A stretch of 64,000 nucleotides of DNA from an uncultured Phocaeicola sp. (GCA_948566455.1 CAOYQO010000007.1:62001-126000); one strand, 5' to 3'; shown: positions 1 through 9,266, counted from the first letter of the stretch. Translations and numbers: made by a program. Notes: generated by a model not told the origin, from the sequence alone.

Positions 1-1
1 C

Positions 2-322
2 GAAAGCATCGGTCCGAAACTGGAAAATCATCCGTTGTTTCCCGACCGCATCAATGTAGAGTTTGCCCAGGTGCTGGAGCATGGGAAAATCAGGATGAGA
101 GTTTGGGAAAGAGGTTCGGGCATCACCCAAGCTTGCGGAACCGGAGCCTGTGCCACCGCAGTAGCTGCCGCACTGACCGGAAAATCCGGAAGAAAAACAG
201 ACATCATCATGGATGGAGGCTCACTTACCATCGAATGGGACGAAAAAACGGATCATGTATGGATGACGGGAGGAGCAGTCCGGGTATTCGACGGGGAAGT
301 AATTATAAATGATGAATTATGA
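2..322 (+). CDS. dapF: Diaminopimelate epimerase, C-terminal part (5' end outside window)
   Basis: This is the last 106 codons of diaminopimelate epimerase, which converts LL- to meso-diaminopimelate for lysine and peptidoglycan synthesis in the cytoplasm. The frame is open from base 2, and the start lies upstream of the window. The motif GSGITQACGTGACA carries the second catalytic cysteine of the two-cysteine racemase mechanism, and the upstream IGPKLENHP...INVEF block is typical of the family. dapL follows 83 nt later and acts in the same pathway, so the pair is probably co-transcribed. The last codons lie in a heptad-repeat array that contains the stop codon. Confidence 0.96.
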   Translation, partial: ESIGPKLENHPLFPDRINVEFAQVLEHGKIRMRVWERGSGITQACGTGACATAVAAALTGKSGRKTDIIMDGGSLTIEWDEKTDHVWMTGGAVRVFDGEVIINDEL

Positions 323-373
323 ATAGCCCCCCAACAGCGCAGCCCATTCATAACTCATAATTTATAATTCATA
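301..373 (+). repeat. Heptad repeat array with inverted arm at the dapF stop codon
   Basis: Three 7-nt units of the form AATTATR/AATGATG run from 301 to 321, and the dapF TGA (320-322) ends in this run. Four units of ATTCATA type run from 346 to 373 with exact 7-nt spacing. The two arms are largely complementary and could form an AT-rich hairpin in the dapF-dapL transcript. No T-run follows, so it is not a clear terminator. Confidence 0.6.
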
Positions 374-405
374 ATTAAATAACGCACTTAAAACAACAAG
401 AAAGT

Positions 406-1638
406 ATGGCATTAGTAAACGAACATTTTTTGAAACTACCGGGAAGTTACTTATTTTCAGACATAGCTAAAAAGGTGAATACTTTCAGGATAACGCACCC
501 TAAACAAGAGGTCATCCGCCTGGGTATCGGAGACGTTACCCGGCCACTGCCACCGGCTTGCATCGAGGCGATGCACAGGGCAGTGGATGAGATGACAAAT
601 GCCAGTACCTTCCACGGATACGGTCCCGAGCAGGGATATGACTTTTTGATTGAAGCGATCATCAAACATGATTATGCTCCGAGAGGCATTCATTTTAGCC
701 CTACGGAAGTATTCGTAAACGATGGAGCCAAAAGCGATACGGGCAACATAGGCGATATCCTCCGCCACGACAACAGCGTGGGAGTGACAGACCCCATCTA
801 CCCGGTATATATAGACAGCAACGTAATGTGTGGCCGTGCCGGAGTATTGGAAGAAGACGGCAAATGGAGCAACGTGACCTACATGCCCTGTACCGCCGAA
901 AACAACTTTGTTCCCGAGATACCGGACAAGCGGATTGACATCGTCTACCTCTGCTACCCGAACAATCCGACGGGAACAACGCTGACCAAGTCGCAACTGA
1001 AAAAATGGGTGGACTACGCACTCGCTAACGACACTCTGATTCTGTTCGACGCCGCTTATGAGGCATTTATACAGGAAGAAGACGTTCCCCACTCCATTTA
1101 CGAAATAAAAGGTGCCAAGAAATGTGCCATAGAGTTCCGCAGCTTCTCGAAGACAGCCGGATTCACCGGAGTCCGTTGCGGATACACCGTAGTTCCGAAA
1201 GAGCTGACAGCCGCCACCCTGACCGGTGAACGCATTCCACTGAACCGTCTCTGGAACCGCCGTCAATGTACCAAATTTAATGGTACCAGTTACATCACCC
1301 AACGGGCTGCCGAAGCCATCTACACCCCGGCAGGCAAGCAGCAGATAAAGGAAAACATCGACTACTATATGAACAACGCACGAACCATGAAAGAGGGTCT
1401 GGAAGCAGCCGGACTGAAAGTGTACGGCGGCGTGAATGCTCCCTACATCTGGCTGAAAGCACCGAATGGCATCGGTTCCTGGCGTTTCTTCGAACAGATG
1501 TTATACGAAGCCAATGTAGTAGGAACACCCGGTGTAGGTTTCGGCCCCAGCGGAGAAGGCTACATCCGCCTGACCGCTTTCGGGAATCACGAGGATTGTG
1601 TGGAAGCCATGAGGCGAATCAGAAAATGGCTGGCATGA
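406..1638 (+). CDS. dapL: LL-diaminopimelate aminotransferase
   Basis: This PLP-dependent enzyme makes LL-diaminopimelate directly from tetrahydrodipicolinate and glutamate, bypassing the acylated DapD/C/E route. The 410-residue length matches the family. The PLP lysine is K249 in SFSKTAGFTGVRCG, and the substrate-binding regions LCYPNNPTGT and GIGDVTRPLP are present. Its product is the substrate of the epimerase encoded just upstream, which supports the assignment. The ATG at 406 comes after an A-rich leader without a Shine-Dalgarno sequence, as is usual in Bacteroidetes. Confidence 0.96.
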   Translation: MALVNEHFLKLPGSYLFSDIAKKVNTFRITHPKQEVIRLGIGDVTRPLPPACIEAMHRAVDEMTNASTFHGYGPEQGYDFLIEAIIKHDYAPRGIHFSPTEVFVNDGAKSDTGNIGDILRHDNSVGVTDPIYPVYIDSNVMCGRAGVLEEDGKWSNVTYMPCTAENNFVPEIPDKRIDIVYLCYPNNPTGTTLTKSQLKKWVDYALANDTLILFDAAYEAFIQEEDVPHSIYEIKGAKKCAIEFRSFSKTAGFTGVRCGYTVVPKELTAATLTGERIPLNRLWNRRQCTKFNGTSYITQRAAEAIYTPAGKQQIKENIDYYMNNARTMKEGLEAAGLKVYGGVNAPYIWLKAPNGIGSWRFFEQMLYEANVVGTPGVGFGPSGEGYIRLTAFGNHEDCVEAMRRIRKWLA

Positions 1639-1726
1639 AAATGAAAAAGATAACAACTAAAATAAAACTATAGTTTCACCGGACTGATCATCCGCAATTT
1701 GTCTAAACTTAAAAGGTAAAATAGGT

Positions 1727-2446
1727 ATGAAAATGAAAAGCGTAAAATTCCGAATGATAGCCATCGCGCTATTATCAGCAACAATGCCTTTCACGGCAAA
1801 GGCACAGGATAAAGTGGAAGCCTCAGTCGGTGCAGATTTTGTAAGCAACTACATCTGGCGTGGAACAGACTGCGGTGGTGTAAGTATCCAACCCAGCATG
1901 GGAGTCAGCTACAAAGGTTTATCACTGGCTGCCTGGGGTTCGGTAGGCATCGACAAGGAAGATGCTAGGGAAATTGACCTCACACTGGGTTACAATACAG
2001 GCGGTTTCAACGTATCCGTTACAGATTACTGGTTCTCCTATCACAAAGAGGATGGCGGATATACGGGAGATTACTTCAAGTATGGCGCACATAGCACGAT
2101 ACACATCTTCGAAGCCACTCTGGGATATGATTTTGGTCCGCTGGCACTGAGTTGGAACACTTACTTTGCCGGAGATGATTATACGAAGGAGGACGGTGAC
2201 AGAGCTTATTCCACGTATGTAGGCATCAGCGCACCTTTTAAACTCGGTGGCCTGGACTGGTCGGCAGAAGTCGGTCTTACCCCATGGGAAGGTGCGTATG
2301 CCAACAAGTTTAACGTAACCAACCTCACACTGAAAGCAGAAAAAGAAATCAAATTCACAAATTCTTTTTCGCTGCCCACCTTTGCACAAGTGACGTTCAA
2401 TCCACACACGCAGGGTGCATACTTCGTATTCGGAGTCAGTTTTTGA
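1727..2446 (+). CDS. Outer-membrane beta-barrel protein (TorF/Gcw_chp-like)
   Basis: This is a 239-residue protein with a signal peptide ending near TAKA/Q26. After it come alternating aromatic and hydrophilic strands typical of a small outer-membrane barrel, ending in a terminal aromatic residue (FGVSF). The opening VSNYIWRGTD and repeated Gly/Tyr/Trp-rich strands resemble the TorF/Gcw_chp family (TIGR02001). It lies about 110 nt upstream of glnK, in line with glnK-amtB-glnN, so a role in outer-membrane passage of nitrogen compounds is plausible but inferred. No ligand can be read from the sequence. The ATG two codons upstream of MKSVKF and the MIAIALL start are both possible. Confidence 0.7.
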   Translation: MKMKSVKFRMIAIALLSATMPFTAKAQDKVEASVGADFVSNYIWRGTDCGGVSIQPSMGVSYKGLSLAAWGSVGIDKEDAREIDLTLGYNTGGFNVSVTDYWFSYHKEDGGYTGDYFKYGAHSTIHIFEATLGYDFGPLALSWNTYFAGDDYTKEDGDRAYSTYVGISAPFKLGGLDWSAEVGLTPWEGAYANKFNVTNLTLKAEKEIKFTNSFSLPTFAQVTFNPHTQGAYFVFGVSF

Positions 2447-2554
2447 GAGAGGATTAAGAATAGGGAACGAGGAGACAAGGATAAAAAACGGGCACACCGA
2501 AAGACACTTGTCAACTCGTAAACTGAAAAAGTTAAATCGTAAATTAATTAAGGT

Positions 2555-2911
2555 ATGAAAAAGATTGAAGCAATTATCCGCAAGACAAAATTCGAGGATG
2601 TAAAGGACGCATTGCTCGAAGCGGACATCGAATGGTTCTCCTACTACGACGTCCGGGGGATAGGAAAATCCCGTCAGGCACGCATCTACCGCGGTGTAAT
2701 GTACGACACCAGTTCCATCGAGCGTATCCTGATCTCTATCGTGGTACGCGACAAGAATGCCGAAAAGACCGTGCAGGCCATCATCAAGTCCGCACAAACC
2801 GGAGAAATCGGCGACGGACGTATCTTCATCATCCCCATAGAAGACGCTATCCGCATCCGTACCGCCGAACGTGGCGACATCGCCCTCTACAATGCCGAAC
2901 AGGAGAGATAG
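2555..2911 (+). CDS. glnK: P-II family nitrogen regulatory protein
   Basis: This is a trimeric cytoplasmic sensor of 2-oxoglutarate and ATP/ADP that normally controls the ammonium channel encoded next to it. It is 118 residues long. The T-loop has IYRGVMY with Y50 at the position of the classical uridylylated tyrosine, and the B/C-loop part GEIGDGRIFIIPIEDAIRIRTAERG is clear. The T-loop differs from the enterobacterial form: the residue before Y50 is Met rather than Glu. Whether Y50 is modified cannot be said. amtB follows after 105 nt. Confidence 0.93.
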   Translation: MKKIEAIIRKTKFEDVKDALLEADIEWFSYYDVRGIGKSRQARIYRGVMYDTSSIERILISIVVRDKNAEKTVQAIIKSAQTGEIGDGRIFIIPIEDAIRIRTAERGDIALYNAEQER

Positions 2912-3016
2912 TCCAGGCAGCACCAAACCGCAACTGTTAAGAGCATCTTCCAGAGAGCTGTAAGAGCTACTTAACAAAACTAAGAATACAAGTACAACTA
3001 AAAGCAAAAAGATTTT

Positions 3017-4444
3017 ATGGATAAATATAGTAAACGCAGCATTGCCAGGCTGTGGATAGCTCTTGCTGTCCTTATGGCGCTCTGCACAACAACAGAAACT
3101 TTTGCAACAACGGATAGTATATCAGCTACAACAACCGCTGTTATAGCTACATTAGAAGAGACTACTGTAGAATCATCAGCCCCTGACACTGTAGGAGAAT
3201 TAGTAAACGGACTCAACACTGTATGGATGTTACTCGCCGCTATGCTGGTATTTTTCATGCAACCGGGCTTTGCACTGGTAGAAGCCGGTTTCACCCGGGT
3301 TAAGAACACTGCCAACATCCTGATGAAGAACTTCGTAGACTTCATGTTCGGTTCCCTACTCTATTGGTTCATCGGTTTCGGACTGATGTTCGGCGTAGGT
3401 GGTTTCGTGGGAATGCCCCACTTCTTCAACCTCTCGTTCTATGATGGAGGAGGATTACCAACAGAAGGCTTTCTGGTATTCCAAACTGTATTCTGTGCCA
3501 CAGCAGCTACTATCGTATCAGGAGCCATGGCCGAACGTACCAAATTCTCCATGTATTTGATTTACACCATCTTCATCAGCGTACTGATCTATCCGATTTC
3601 CGGTCACTGGACCTGGGGCGGCGGCTGGTTGATGAACGGCGAAGAAGGTTCGTTCATGATGAATCTGTTCGGAACCACGTTTCACGACTTCGCAGGTTCC
3701 ACCATTGTTCACTCTGTCGGTGGCTGGATTGCGCTGGTAGGCGCAGCCATCCTTGGCCCGCGCATCGGTAAATACGGTAAAGATGGTAAGTCCAGAGCTA
3801 TTCCGGGACACAACCTCACCATAGCGGCACTGGGTGTATTCATTTTATGGTTCGGCTGGTTCGGATTTAACCCCGGTTCACAGTTGGCAGCAGCCTCTAC
3901 AGACGATGCAATGGCTATCTCACACGTCTTCCTCACCACGAATCTTGCAGCTTGTGCCGGAGGCTTCTTCGCACTGGCGGTCAGTTGGTTAAAATTCAGC
4001 AAACCATCTTTATCCCTGACTCTGAATGGCGTCCTGGCAGGTTTGGTAGGTATCACGGCGGGCTGTGATGTGGTTTCTCCGCTGGGTGCTGTCATCATCG
4101 GTACAATCTGTGGTATCCTGATGATATTCTCGGTAGAGTTCATCGATAAAGTGCTGAAGATTGACGATCCCGTTGGCGCAAGTTCCGTACACGGTGTCTG
4201 CGGTTTCACGGGTACTATTCTCACTGGTTTCTTGTCTACCAGCGAAGGACTCTTTTACGGTGCAGGCTGGGGATTCCTCGGAGCACAAGTATTCGGCGCC
4301 CTCGTAGTAGGTGCATGGGCAGCCGGCATGGGATTCCTCATCTTCAAAGGACTTGATAAGATACACGGTCTCCGCGTTTCCAAACGTGTTGAAGAAGAAG
4401 GGCTCGACATCTACGAGCATGGTGAATCAGCTTATAACGGATAA
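3017..4444 (+). CDS. amtB: Ammonium transporter
   Basis: This inner-membrane ammonium/ammonia channel has 475 residues. An N-terminal signal sequence (about residues 1-30) and a Thr/Ser-rich stretch come first, then eleven predicted membrane helices. The pore twin-histidine pair is visible as H232 (STIVHSVGGW) and H392 (SSVHGVCGF), and the family signature DFAGSTIVH is intact. The gene lies between glnK and glnN, the usual sensor-channel-enzyme arrangement, and gating by the T-loop of the neighbouring GlnK is expected from family knowledge. Confidence 0.96.
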   Translation: MDKYSKRSIARLWIALAVLMALCTTTETFATTDSISATTTAVIATLEETTVESSAPDTVGELVNGLNTVWMLLAAMLVFFMQPGFALVEAGFTRVKNTANILMKNFVDFMFGSLLYWFIGFGLMFGVGGFVGMPHFFNLSFYDGGGLPTEGFLVFQTVFCATAATIVSGAMAERTKFSMYLIYTIFISVLIYPISGHWTWGGGWLMNGEEGSFMMNLFGTTFHDFAGSTIVHSVGGWIALVGAAILGPRIGKYGKDGKSRAIPGHNLTIAALGVFILWFGWFGFNPGSQLAAASTDDAMAISHVFLTTNLAACAGGFFALAVSWLKFSKPSLSLTLNGVLAGLVGITAGCDVVSPLGAVIIGTICGILMIFSVEFIDKVLKIDDPVGASSVHGVCGFTGTILTGFLSTSEGLFYGAGWGFLGAQVFGALVVGAWAAGMGFLIFKGLDKIHGLRVSKRVEEEGLDIYEHGESAYNG

Positions 4445-4499
4445 GAAAAAAGTTTTTTTACTCTAACAAATAGTTTTTATAAACCAACAATTACAAGGT

Positions 4500-6689
4500 A
4501 TGTCTAAATTGAGATTCAGAGTAGTAGAAACGGCGTTTAAAAAGAAACCCGTTGCAGTGGCAGCCCCTGCGGAACGTCCGTCGGAATATTATGCCAAGTA
4601 TGTGTTCAACAAGGAAAAGATGTTCAGGTATCTGCCGAGTAAGGTATATGCCAAACTGATTGACGTGATCGACAATGGTGCTCCGCTGGATCGCAGCATT
4701 GCTGATGAAGTGGCAGCCGGTATGAAGAAATGGGCACTCGAAATGGGTGTTACCCACTATACCCACTGGTTCCACCCGTTGACTGAAGGTACAGCCGAGA
4801 AGCATGACGCTTTCATCGAGCATGACGGCAAAGGCGGTGTAATGGAAGAATTCACAGGCAAACTGCTCGTTCAGCAGGAACCGGATGCATCCAGCTTCCC
4901 TAACGGTGGCATCCGCAATACGTTCGAGGCACGCGGTTACAGTGCATGGGATCCCTCTTCCCCGGCTTTCATCGTCGATGATACGCTCTGCATCCCGACC
5001 ATTTTCATTGCATACACCGGTGAGTCACTGGACTACAAAGCTCCGTTGCTGAAAGCCCTGCGTGCCGTAGACAAAGCTGCCGTAGACGTATGCCGTTACT
5101 TCAATCCGGAAGTGAAGAAGGTAGTTGCCTACCTGGGTTGGGAACAGGAATATTTCCTGATCGACGAAGGTCTGTATGCCGCCCGTCCTGACCTGCTGAT
5201 GACAGGCCGCACGCTGATGGGACACGACAGTGCCAAGAATCAACAGTTGGAAGACCATTATTTCGGTGCCATCCCTACCCGCGTGGCAGCTTTCATGAAG
5301 GAATTGGAAATTGAAGCATTGAAGCTCGGTATCCCCGTCAAAACGCGTCATAATGAGGTAGCCCCCAACCAGTTCGAACTGGCTCCCATCTTCGAAGAAT
5401 GTAACCTGGCTGTAGACCATAACATGCTCATCATGGCACTGATGCGTAAAGTAGCCCGTAACCACGGCTTCCGAGTACTGCTGCACGAAAAGCCTTTCAA
5501 GGGTGTCAACGGTAGTGGTAAGCACAACAACTGGTCGTTGGGTACGGATACAGGCATCGGACTGATGGGACCGGGTAAACTACCCGAAGAGAACCTGCGT
5601 TTCATCACTTTCGTAGTGAACACCCTGATGGCAGTCTACAAGCACAATGGATTGTTGAAGGCCGCTATTTCCAGCGCCACCAACGCACACCGTCTGGGTG
5701 CCAACGAAGCGCCTCCCGCAATCATTTCCAGCTTCCTAGGCAAACAGTTGTCACAGGTATTGGAACACATTGAAGAGAGTACAAAGGATGATCTCGTAAG
5801 CCTTAGCGGCAAGCAAGGCATGAAACTGGATATTCCGCAGATTCCGGAATTGTTGATTGACAATACCGACCGTAACCGCACCAGTCCGTTCGCCTTCACC
5901 GGAAACCGTTTTGAGTTCCGCGCCGTAGGTTCGGAAGCAAACTGTGCCTGCGCCATGATTGCCCTGAACGCCGCCGTAGCCGAGCAACTAGTAGAATTCA
6001 AAAAAGATGTAGACGAGCTCATCGAAAGGGGTGAACCGAAGATTTCGGCTATCCTTGAGGTTATCCGCAAATACATCAAGATTTGTAAGCCCATCCATTT
6101 TGATGGCAACGGCTACAGCGATGAATGGAAAGAAGAGGCCCAGAAACGCGGTCTGGATTGCGAAACCAGTGTGCCTCTCATCTTCGACAGCTATCTGAAG
6201 CCAGAAAGTATCCGCATGTTCGAAAATACCGGTGTACTGACTCAGAAAGAACTGGAAGCCCGCAACGAAGTGAAATGGGAAACTTACACTAAGAAAATCC
6301 AAATTGAAGCTCGTGTATTAGGTGATTTGGCCATGAACCATATCATCCCGGTAGCCACGCAGTATCAAACGGATCTCATTGATAACGTTTACAAGATGAA
6401 GGACTTGTTCCCCGGCGACAAAGCTGCAAAACTGTCTGCCAAGAACCTGGAACTCATCGAAGAGATTGCCGACCGCACCGCCTTCATCAAAGAGCATGTA
6501 GATGCCATGATCGAAGCCCGCAAAGTGGCCAACAAGATCGAAAGTGAACGCGAGAAAGCCATTGCCTACCACGACACCATCGTACCGGCAATGGAGGAGA
6601 TCCGTTATCATATCGACAAGCTGGAGCTGATTGTCGACAACCAGATGTGGACGCTGCCAAAATACAGGGAACTCTTGTTTATAAGATAA
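4500..6689 (+). CDS. glnN: Glutamine synthetase type III
   Basis: This cytoplasmic enzyme joins ammonia and glutamate with ATP. The 729 residues match the large dodecameric GSIII class rather than GSI (about 470). Active-site blocks include GWEQEYFLID, ETRHNEVAPNQFE-type (KTRHNEVAPNQFELAP), NGSGKHNNWSLG and FTGNRFEFRAVGS. It begins 55 nt after amtB, so ammonia taken up by the channel would be fixed by this enzyme. The N-terminal KKKPV...ERPSEYY segment is typical of Bacteroides GSIII. No separate promoter was seen. Confidence 0.96.
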   Translation: MSKLRFRVVETAFKKKPVAVAAPAERPSEYYAKYVFNKEKMFRYLPSKVYAKLIDVIDNGAPLDRSIADEVAAGMKKWALEMGVTHYTHWFHPLTEGTAEKHDAFIEHDGKGGVMEEFTGKLLVQQEPDASSFPNGGIRNTFEARGYSAWDPSSPAFIVDDTLCIPTIFIAYTGESLDYKAPLLKALRAVDKAAVDVCRYFNPEVKKVVAYLGWEQEYFLIDEGLYAARPDLLMTGRTLMGHDSAKNQQLEDHYFGAIPTRVAAFMKELEIEALKLGIPVKTRHNEVAPNQFELAPIFEECNLAVDHNMLIMALMRKVARNHGFRVLLHEKPFKGVNGSGKHNNWSLGTDTGIGLMGPGKLPEENLRFITFVVNTLMAVYKHNGLLKAAISSATNAHRLGANEAPPAIISSFLGKQLSQVLEHIEESTKDDLVSLSGKQGMKLDIPQIPELLIDNTDRNRTSPFAFTGNRFEFRAVGSEANCACAMIALNAAVAEQLVEFKKDVDELIERGEPKISAILEVIRKYIKICKPIHFDGNGYSDEWKEEAQKRGLDCETSVPLIFDSYLKPESIRMFENTGVLTQKELEARNEVKWETYTKKIQIEARVLGDLAMNHIIPVATQYQTDLIDNVYKMKDLFPGDKAAKLSAKNLELIEEIADRTAFIKEHVDAMIEARKVANKIESEREKAIAYHDTIVPAMEEIRYHIDKLELIVDNQMWTLPKYRELLFIR

Positions 6690-6838
6690 GTTTTGAGATT
6701 ATGATTTATAAATCATTCTATTTCTTTTGTTGGTTGTTTTAAGTTTGCAGGGGGAGAGGTGCCGGGAGGTAGTTCTCTCTCTTTTTTTTGAAAACTAAAA
6801 TATCATCGTAATTTATTTTCCAGCATATCACTTTTTCG

Positions 6839-6846
6839 TACCTTTG
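6839..6846 (+). promoter_or_regulatory. Bacteroides-type -7 box (TACCTTTG)
   Basis: TACCTTTG fits the TAnnTTTG consensus and lies 43 nt before the ATG of the peptidase gene. The -33 region is T-rich without an exact TTTG. Confidence 0.6.
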
Positions 6847-6889
6847 TCAATATTTACAAAACCAGATGATTAATTAAAAACAATTCATT

Positions 6890-8185
6890 ATGAAGCACAT
6901 GCACATTCGCTATGCAGCACTCTTGCTGTTTGCTTTGCTGTCAGCATCAGTCTCTTCTTTCGCACAGACCGTTCTGGAGCAAAAAATCAGCGCGATTTCC
7001 GCCATTAAAGAAATCCGCCCACTGGAAACTTCTGAGTTTTCAGAAAAATACGTAACCTATTTTACCCAGCCGCTGGATCACCGCCATCCGGAGAAAGGCA
7101 GCTTTCGCCAACGCGTTATCGTTTCTCATGTCGGCTTCGATCGCCCCACAGTGATCGTTACCGAAGGCTATGGCGCCGCTTACGCACTCCGTTCCCAATA
7201 CCGTGAAGAGCTTTCAAAACTTCTCAATGCCAATATGATATTCGTGGAATACCGATACTTCCTTGAGTCTACCCCTGAACCCAAAGACTGGCAATATCTG
7301 ACAGCCGAGAACTCTGCAGACGACTTACATGCCATCACCACCGCATTCAAAAACATCTATCCGGGCAAATGGATCGCCACCGGCATCAGCAAAGGAGGAC
7401 AGACTACCCTTCTTTACCGCACTTTCTATCCGGATGATGTAGATATTTCCGTTCCTTACGTAGCTCCGCTTTGTTATGGAGTAGAAGATGGACGCCATGA
7501 GCCTTTCCTGCATAAAGTTTCAACACCGGAAAACCGCAAGATAATTGAAGATTTCCAATTGGAAGCATTGAAACGGAAAGCAACTTTACTTCCCCGTTTT
7601 GAAAAGTATTGTACTGAAAAGAATTATTCATTCCGTGCACCGATTGAAGAAATTTACGATTACTCGGTATTGGAATATTCTTTCGCTTTGTGGCAGTGGG
7701 GTACTCCTATCAGCTCCATACCCGCTACTACAGCCTCTGATGATGAAATTTTCTCTCATCTGCTTGCCATCAGCGAACCGGGATATTTCACCGCCGACAG
7801 TCCCAATGCTTCTTTCTTCGTACAAGCTGCCCGTGAATTGGGATACTATGGTTATGATGTCCAACCGTTCAAACAATATCTCTCCATCCAGTCCAGTGAA
7901 GGCTATCTGCACCGTCTGATGCTTCCCGAAGAGTTGAAAGATATGCCTTTCGACAAAACTTTAAGTAAGAAAATAACCAAGTTTCTAAAGAAACAGGATC
8001 CGAAGATGATCTTCATTTACGGTCAGAACGACCCATGGACAGCCGCAGGCGTCACCTGGCTGAAGAACAAGAAGAATATTCATGTATTTATCCAACCGAA
8101 TGGCAGCCATCTGGCACGTATCAGCACATTGCCCGAAAAAGAAAAGAAAGAGGTGATGGAACTGATAAAACAATGGCTAAAATAA
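6890..8185 (+). CDS. Secreted S28/S37-type serine aminopeptidase
   Basis: This is a 431-residue exported alpha/beta-hydrolase peptidase. The signal peptide (about residues 1-25) ends at SSFAQT. The nucleophile is S167 in ATGISKGGQTTL, the acid is probably the Asp in YGQNDPWTAAG, and the histidine is in NGSHLARI. The TQPLDHRHPEKGSF block is typical of the PS-10/S37 tripeptidyl aminopeptidase group, which databases often label S28 in Bacteroides. Members remove short N-terminal, often proline-containing, peptides. It has its own promoter-like box and stands alone. Exact specificity cannot be read. Confidence 0.85.
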   Translation: MKHMHIRYAALLLFALLSASVSSFAQTVLEQKISAISAIKEIRPLETSEFSEKYVTYFTQPLDHRHPEKGSFRQRVIVSHVGFDRPTVIVTEGYGAAYALRSQYREELSKLLNANMIFVEYRYFLESTPEPKDWQYLTAENSADDLHAITTAFKNIYPGKWIATGISKGGQTTLLYRTFYPDDVDISVPYVAPLCYGVEDGRHEPFLHKVSTPENRKIIEDFQLEALKRKATLLPRFEKYCTEKNYSFRAPIEEIYDYSVLEYSFALWQWGTPISSIPATTASDDEIFSHLLAISEPGYFTADSPNASFFVQAARELGYYGYDVQPFKQYLSIQSSEGYLHRLMLPEELKDMPFDKTLSKKITKFLKKQDPKMIFIYGQNDPWTAAGVTWLKNKKNIHVFIQPNGSHLARISTLPEKEKKEVMELIKQWLK

Positions 8186-8222
8186 ATGATAATTTAACGG
8201 TGGGAATAGCTGAGACCAAGAC

Positions 8223-8407
8223 AGGCTGAAAGCCTGATATTACATAGCGTAGGGCAACGCCCTATGTGATTATGTATATCTCTATTTAAGCCCTGAAAGG
8301 GCGCAATTAAGCATCAATCTTTATATCGCCCTTTCAGGGCTCAGAAAAAGAGATGCACATTACGTAGGGCGATGCCCTACGCTATATAATGCAAGCCTTT
8401 CAGGCTT
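8223..8407. repeat. Large nested palindrome with 81-nt arms
   Basis: The left arm (8223-8303) and right arm (8327-8407) are near-perfect inverted copies separated by a 23-nt loop. Each arm holds smaller palindromes: AGGCTGAAAGCCT, GTAGGGCAACGCCCTA and AGCCCTGAAAGGGC. The whole could extrude as a cruciform or fold into an RNA with side hairpins. It lies between convergent genes (the peptidase and the DUF308 gene) and could block read-through in both directions. No ORF or T-run is present. Confidence 0.8.
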
Positions 8408-8502
8408 AAAATTCAGCCCGATAAATTATCATTTCACCGCGTAGCCTAACACTGCGTAGCCCCTTGTCCCCTTGTCAACTCATTCCCTTGTCAACTAAAT
8501 TT

Positions 8503-9093
8503 TCATTTATCTTCCAATATTTCCGCGTCCTCAATATTGTCTACAGCCTTTGAAGAAGCTCCCGGCGTACCCGGTGCCTTCGGTCGTTTGCGAGTAAATG
8601 TGAACCAATTGATCAATTCGGAAACTGCATACACTATGCTGGTGATACCAATAATGATAAACGCCGTGGAACGTACTCCCGTCGGATTGAACAACGCAAT
8701 CAGTCCTGCAATCAGAATAAGGACCGGAATGATATAAAACCCCACACGAACCGGCATCCAGCGACGGGCTGCAGAAAGCGATGCAATCTGCTGCACACCA
8801 CCCAACACAAGAATGAATCCTAATACAAATGTCAGCAAATCTGCAAAGAAACCGGGCATAATAATCAGCCACAGACCAAACAGCAGGCTGCCGATCCCTT
8901 CAATAGGAAGACGCCGCCTTTCCTCCGCAGTCATTGCAAAATACCCGATAATACTTAAGAGCGATGGTATCAGAAACACAACGCCAATGGTTATAACCAA
9001 GTAATCACCTGCCTCATTGGGAAACATCACCAATATCAGCCCGATTACCAGCGCACATATCGTACGCAAAAATGAGTTACTTATTCCTTTCAT
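8503..9093 (-). CDS. DUF308 (HdeD-like) membrane protein
   Basis: This 196-residue protein has about six hydrophobic helices arranged as pairs, for example ICALVIGLILVMFP, ITIGVVFLIPSLLSIIGYF and LTFVLGFILVLGG. That is the pattern of the DUF308/HdeD family. A polar, acidic C-terminal tail follows (RKRPKAPGTPGA...DNIEDAEILEDK). HdeD in enterobacteria is linked to acid stress, but no function is proven for Bacteroides members. It converges on the peptidase gene across the large palindrome. Confidence 0.8.
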   Translation of the reverse strand: MKGISNSFLRTICALVIGLILVMFPNEAGDYLVITIGVVFLIPSLLSIIGYFAMTAEERRRLPIEGIGSLLFGLWLIIMPGFFADLLTFVLGFILVLGGVQQIASLSAARRWMPVRVGFYIIPVLILIAGLIALFNPTGVRSTAFIIIGITSIVYAVSELINWFTFTRKRPKAPGTPGASSKAVDNIEDAEILEDK

Positions 9094-9158
9094 GAGCTTA
9101 TGATTTTTTGCGAAGATACATTTTTATCCGCACAACCCCACAAGAAAGTCACGAAAAA

Positions 9159-9266
9159 TCAATTAACGGTCAGCCAAGCGTTCATATCTTCGGCCACCAA
9201 CAGCCAATAAAGTAACAAGAGAATAGCAATCGATACGCCAATGGCAACTAAATGTTTCCGTTTCAT
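9159..9266 (-). CDS. Possible 35-residue single-pass membrane peptide
   Basis: A short ORF on the minus strand starts at ATG 9264-9266 and stops at TGA 9159-9161. The product has a basic start (MKRKHL), one strongly hydrophobic helix (VAIGVSIAILLLLYWLLVA) and a short polar tail (EDMNAWLTVN). A purine-rich AAAGGA lies a few bases before the ATG. It could be a small membrane protein of unknown role. The alternative is chance, so confidence is modest. Confidence 0.4.
   Translation of the reverse strand: MKRKHLVAIGVSIAILLLLYWLLVAEDMNAWLTVN

Noticed and set aside
457..1302. Long minus-strand ORF opposite dapL
   Set aside because: It lies wholly antisense to a clear DapL and its product is cysteine- and valine-rich without any family pattern.
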